Shown here: positions 63,288 through 64,000 of the stretch, in pieces
Numbering within the stretch: the stretch's first letter is position 1
How the letters are laid out: each line of letters begins with the position of its first letter
Origin: Pseudoxanthomonas sp.
Lineage (GTDB): Bacteria > Pseudomonadota > Gammaproteobacteria > Xanthomonadales > Xanthomonadaceae
Direction: 5' to 3'
NCBI RefSeq assembly: GCF_035999195.1
Contig: NZ_DASYGY010000009.1
Span: forward strand, 806,001 to 870,000
DNA: 64,000 nt
Notes under the pieces: model-generated
Seen by the model: only the letters and a program-made list of their open reading frames with translations
Database searches by the model: none
What the model was told of the DNA's origin: nothing
Position numbers and translations under genes: made by a program

Positions 63288-63776
63288 TCAGCCGCCGAGC
63301 GTGGCCTTCAGCGCGGCGAGCAGCTTGACCGCCGCCGGCGACGTCGCCGGCAGGCCGCGCGGATCGACCGCCGACACATAGGCACCGGCGTCCACCGCGG
63401 ACACGCGGACCAGGAAGCTCGCGCCTTCGTAGCTCACGTCATAGGTGCCCAGCAGCTGCGCGCGGCTGGCGATGGTCACGCCCTCCACACCGGCCAGCGC
63501 CTCGCCCACGCGGGCGAAAGCATCGTCGCGCGAGCCGGCGACGTTGAATCCGCCCGCCGCCGGCGCGGCCGCCGGCGTGGCCTGACCGGCCGCCGGTATC
63601 TGCATCGCGCCGCTGGTGTTGGGCAGGGTGAGATCCGGCGGCACTTCCAGCGGGCGCGCTTCGGGGGCCAGCGCGTAGTCGCCGCGCGCACCCTTCTTGA
63701 ACCACGAGCAGCCGGCGACGGACACGACCAGCAGCACGAGGGCAAGCGGACGCACGAGGGAAGACGAAAGACGCAT
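63288..63776 (-). CDS. BamC-like (NlpB/DapX) lipoprotein, short form
   Basis: 162 aa. Lipobox VLLVVSVAGCSWFKKG gives a lipidated cysteine near residue 23. The stretch RPLEVPPDLTLPNTSGAM matches the flexible N-terminal BamC segment that touches BamD. Then follows one small domain (GFNVAGSRDDAFARVGEALA to TLGG), where E. coli BamC (about 340 aa) has two. It lies 15 bases after dapA, the classic dapA-nlpB order. The role in outer-membrane protein assembly is inferred. Confidence 0.8.
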   Translation of the reverse strand: MRLSSSLVRPLALVLLVVSVAGCSWFKKGARGDYALAPEARPLEVPPDLTLPNTSGAMQIPAAGQATPAAAPAAGGFNVAGSRDDAFARVGEALAGVEGVTIASRAQLLGTYDVSYEGASFLVRVSAVDAGAYVSAVDPRGLPATSPAAVKLLAALKATLGG

Positions 63777-63791
63777 GGGGTTCTCCTGGGT

Positions 63792-64000
63792 TCAGGCCGC
63801 GAGGCTATCGCGGCTGGATTGTGCTTCCAGCGCCTGCGCCACGGTGGCGAGACGGTCGGCGGTATCGGTGTGGGTGGCGGACAGCGTGAGCAGCGGCAGG
63901 CGCAGGCCGTGGCCGAACCCCGCGCGCTGCAGCAGCGCCTTCACCGGGATGGGGTTGGATTCCACGCCGAGGAAGCCGTAGATCTCCTGCAACTGCGCAT
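63792..64000 (-). CDS. dapA: 4-hydroxy-tetrahydrodipicolinate synthase (partial, C-terminus only)
   Basis: Condenses pyruvate with aspartate semialdehyde in lysine and diaminopimelate synthesis. Only the last 68 codons are visible. The C-terminal wording LQEIYGFLGVESNPIPVKAL, then GLRLPLLTLSATH, is characteristic of DapA. The catalytic lysine and the start lie outside the window. The BamC-like gene downstream supports the call. Confidence 0.9.
   Translation of the reverse strand, partial: AQLQEIYGFLGVESNPIPVKALLQRAGFGHGLRLPLLTLSATHTDTADRLATVAQALEAQSSRDSLAA

Overview
The window is a GC-rich bacterial chromosome segment that reads as core genome of a member of the Xanthomonadaceae (Lysobacteraceae), most likely Pseudoxanthomonas or a close relative. 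This rests on gene order (asd-fimV-truA-trpF next to a LysR gene and trpB; queG divergent from nnr-tsaE-amiC-mutL; pcnB-folK-panB-panC-panD), on the families present (TPR-sulfotransferase beside a TonB receptor, S9 peptidase, DUF2147, DUF1684) and on GTAG-led REP repeats of the kind common in that family. The genus is an inference; no rRNA gene is present. Coding density is very high, no gap between genes exceeds 300 bases, and many starts overlap the previous stop as ATGA.

Region by region. 1-9.5 kb (mostly minus): trpB (cut by the window edge), a divergent TrpI-like LysR regulator, trpF, truA, fimV, asd, a 2-hydroxyacid dehydrogenase, aroC and prmB, i.e. aromatic and aspartate-family amino-acid synthesis plus pilus-hub and translation-modification genes. 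9.7-13.6 kb: a SCO1-type copper chaperone coupled to psd, then a frameshifted REP-associated tyrosine transposase bracketed by its REP repeats, then an MltD-like murein transglycosylase. 13.8-18.4 kb: a YjgR/HerA-type ATPase, a small exported protein, greB, a DUF3025 gene and rimO. 18.5-24.3 kb: one tightly coupled plus-strand operon that ends in a complete pyroglutamate scavenging module (pxpB, pxpC, pxpA, a DUF969/DUF979 predicted transporter and pcp). 24.3-26.6 kb: RDD membrane protein, dcd and the Fe-S carrier mrp.

26.6-35 kb: an outer-membrane module with a CRP-like site, a TonB-dependent receptor, a convergent TPR-sulfotransferase, an exported S9 peptidase, a Sel1-like exported protein and a DUF2147 protein. 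35-51.9 kb: metG, an rnfB-like ferredoxin gene, a TraB/GumN protein, a DUF1684 lipoprotein, mutL, amiC, tsaE, nnr, queG, a second-family REP pair, and the pcnB-folK-panB-panC-panD-pgi run. 52 kb: tRNA-Glu(CUC) with its own promoter and a perfect terminator hairpin.

52.2-64 kb: a QseBC/PmrAB-like two-component system; a metallo-beta-lactamase-fold lipoprotein, an acetyltransferase-like gene and a MipA/OmpV outer-membrane protein; then a poorly understood plus-strand cluster (YcaC-like hydrolase, Tat-exported amidohydrolase, MFS exporter with a C-terminal extra domain, two tandem XapX mini-membrane proteins); then pirin, fdxA, a BamC-like lipoprotein and the end of dapA. The two-component operon and the mipA upstream region both carry a TTAA-N7-TTAA repeat resembling the PmrA/QseB box, which suggests one regulon. 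The most interesting candidates for something undescribed are the YcaC-amidohydrolase-MFS-XapX cluster and the TonB receptor/sulfotransferase/peptidase neighbourhood.
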